Shown here one piece after another: positions 6,104-6,363 of a DNA stretch of 6,363 nt. The notes beneath the pieces are model-generated. The model saw only the letters and a list, made by a program, of their open reading frames with translations. It made no database searches and was not told the origin of the DNA. Positions within the stretch are counted from its first letter, which is position 1. Every line of letters starts with the position of its first letter. A program made the translations under genes and the position numbers. Source of the DNA: Geodermatophilaceae bacterium (GTDB lineage Bacteria > Actinomycetota > Actinomycetes > Mycobacteriales > Geodermatophilaceae); assembly GCA_013696785.1 (NCBI GenBank), contig JACCXW010000174.1, positions 1 through 6,363 on the forward strand, in the 5' to 3' direction.

Positions 6104-6363
6104 GAAGCCCGGACCGAGGAGCTGGCCGACCTCATCGAGTGGCTCGGCGAGCTGGTCCGGCAGGTCGACTCGAGCCTGCTGGACGAGTGGGAGCAGCTGC
6201 GGGCGCCCGGCCTGCCGCTGCCGGTGTCGGTGCCCGATTCGGTGCCGCCACCGGTGACCGGCAACGTCCGGGCTTTCCGCGTCCTGGTCCGCAACGCGCT
6301 CTTCCGCCGGGTCGAGCTGGTTGCCCTACGGCGCTGGGACCTGCTCGGCGAGCTGGACGCGGC
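6104..6363 (+). pseudogene. In-frame continuation of the DUF3516 helicase after the TAG (3' end outside window)
   Basis: Reading on in the same frame gives 86 more codons without a stop to the window edge. They begin EARTEELADLIEWLGELVRQ, then VDSSLLDEWEQL, later FRVLVRNALFRRVELVALRR, and end near WDLLGELDA. The helical, charged character and G/C-rich third positions are the same as before the stop, and the segment fits my memory of the DUF3516 C-terminal part. There is no start codon with a ribosome-binding site just after the stop, so this is not a separate gene. A single G-to-T change of a GAG codon would create the TAG. The whole 4121-6363 locus is therefore one gene broken by a nonsense codon, a sequencing error, or a readthrough case. 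Confidence 0.8.

Overview
The window is high-GC DNA with long open frames on both strands, a strong bias to G/C at third codon positions, and protein families common in Actinomycetota (a helicase followed by a DUF3516-like region, a CSLREA-type secreted beta-helix protein). I read it as chromosomal DNA of an actinobacterium; the genus cannot be named from the sequence alone. No tRNA, rRNA, CRISPR array, insertion sequence or complete mobile element was seen.

Layout, left to right. (1) Bases 1-219 hold the 3' end of a rightward gene whose product resembles the C-terminus of phage head-maturation proteases (prohead protease / XkdF type). Its first 40 bases are strikingly A/T-rich. (2) Bases 158-1132, leftward, encode a 10-TM EamA/DMT-family transporter whose last 20 codons lie antisense to the end of the phage-like frame. 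(3) A 133-base divergent intergenic region. (4) Bases 1266-3482, rightward, encode a 738-residue secreted protein with a signal peptide, a CSLREA-type N-terminal cap and a right-handed beta-helix made of four copies of a 143-residue, five-coil super-repeat. (5) A perfect 17-bp inverted repeat at 3503-3546 is probably a bidirectional terminator. (6) Bases 3587-4111, leftward, hold an unrecognised 174-codon frame. (7) From 4121 to the right edge runs a DExH-box superfamily 2 helicase of the Ski2-like kind with a DUF3516-like C-terminal region. An in-frame TAG at 6101-6103 interrupts it, and the same frame continues as plausible family sequence to base 6363.

The genes look like independent single-gene transcription units rather than an operon: strands alternate, the beta-helix gene and the unknown gene converge on a shared hairpin, and the unknown gene and the helicase diverge from almost the same point. 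No multi-gene defence or biosynthetic system is visible. The observations most worth checking are the amber codon inside the conserved helicase, the architecture of the beta-helix super-repeat, and the A/T-rich junction next to the isolated phage-like fragment.
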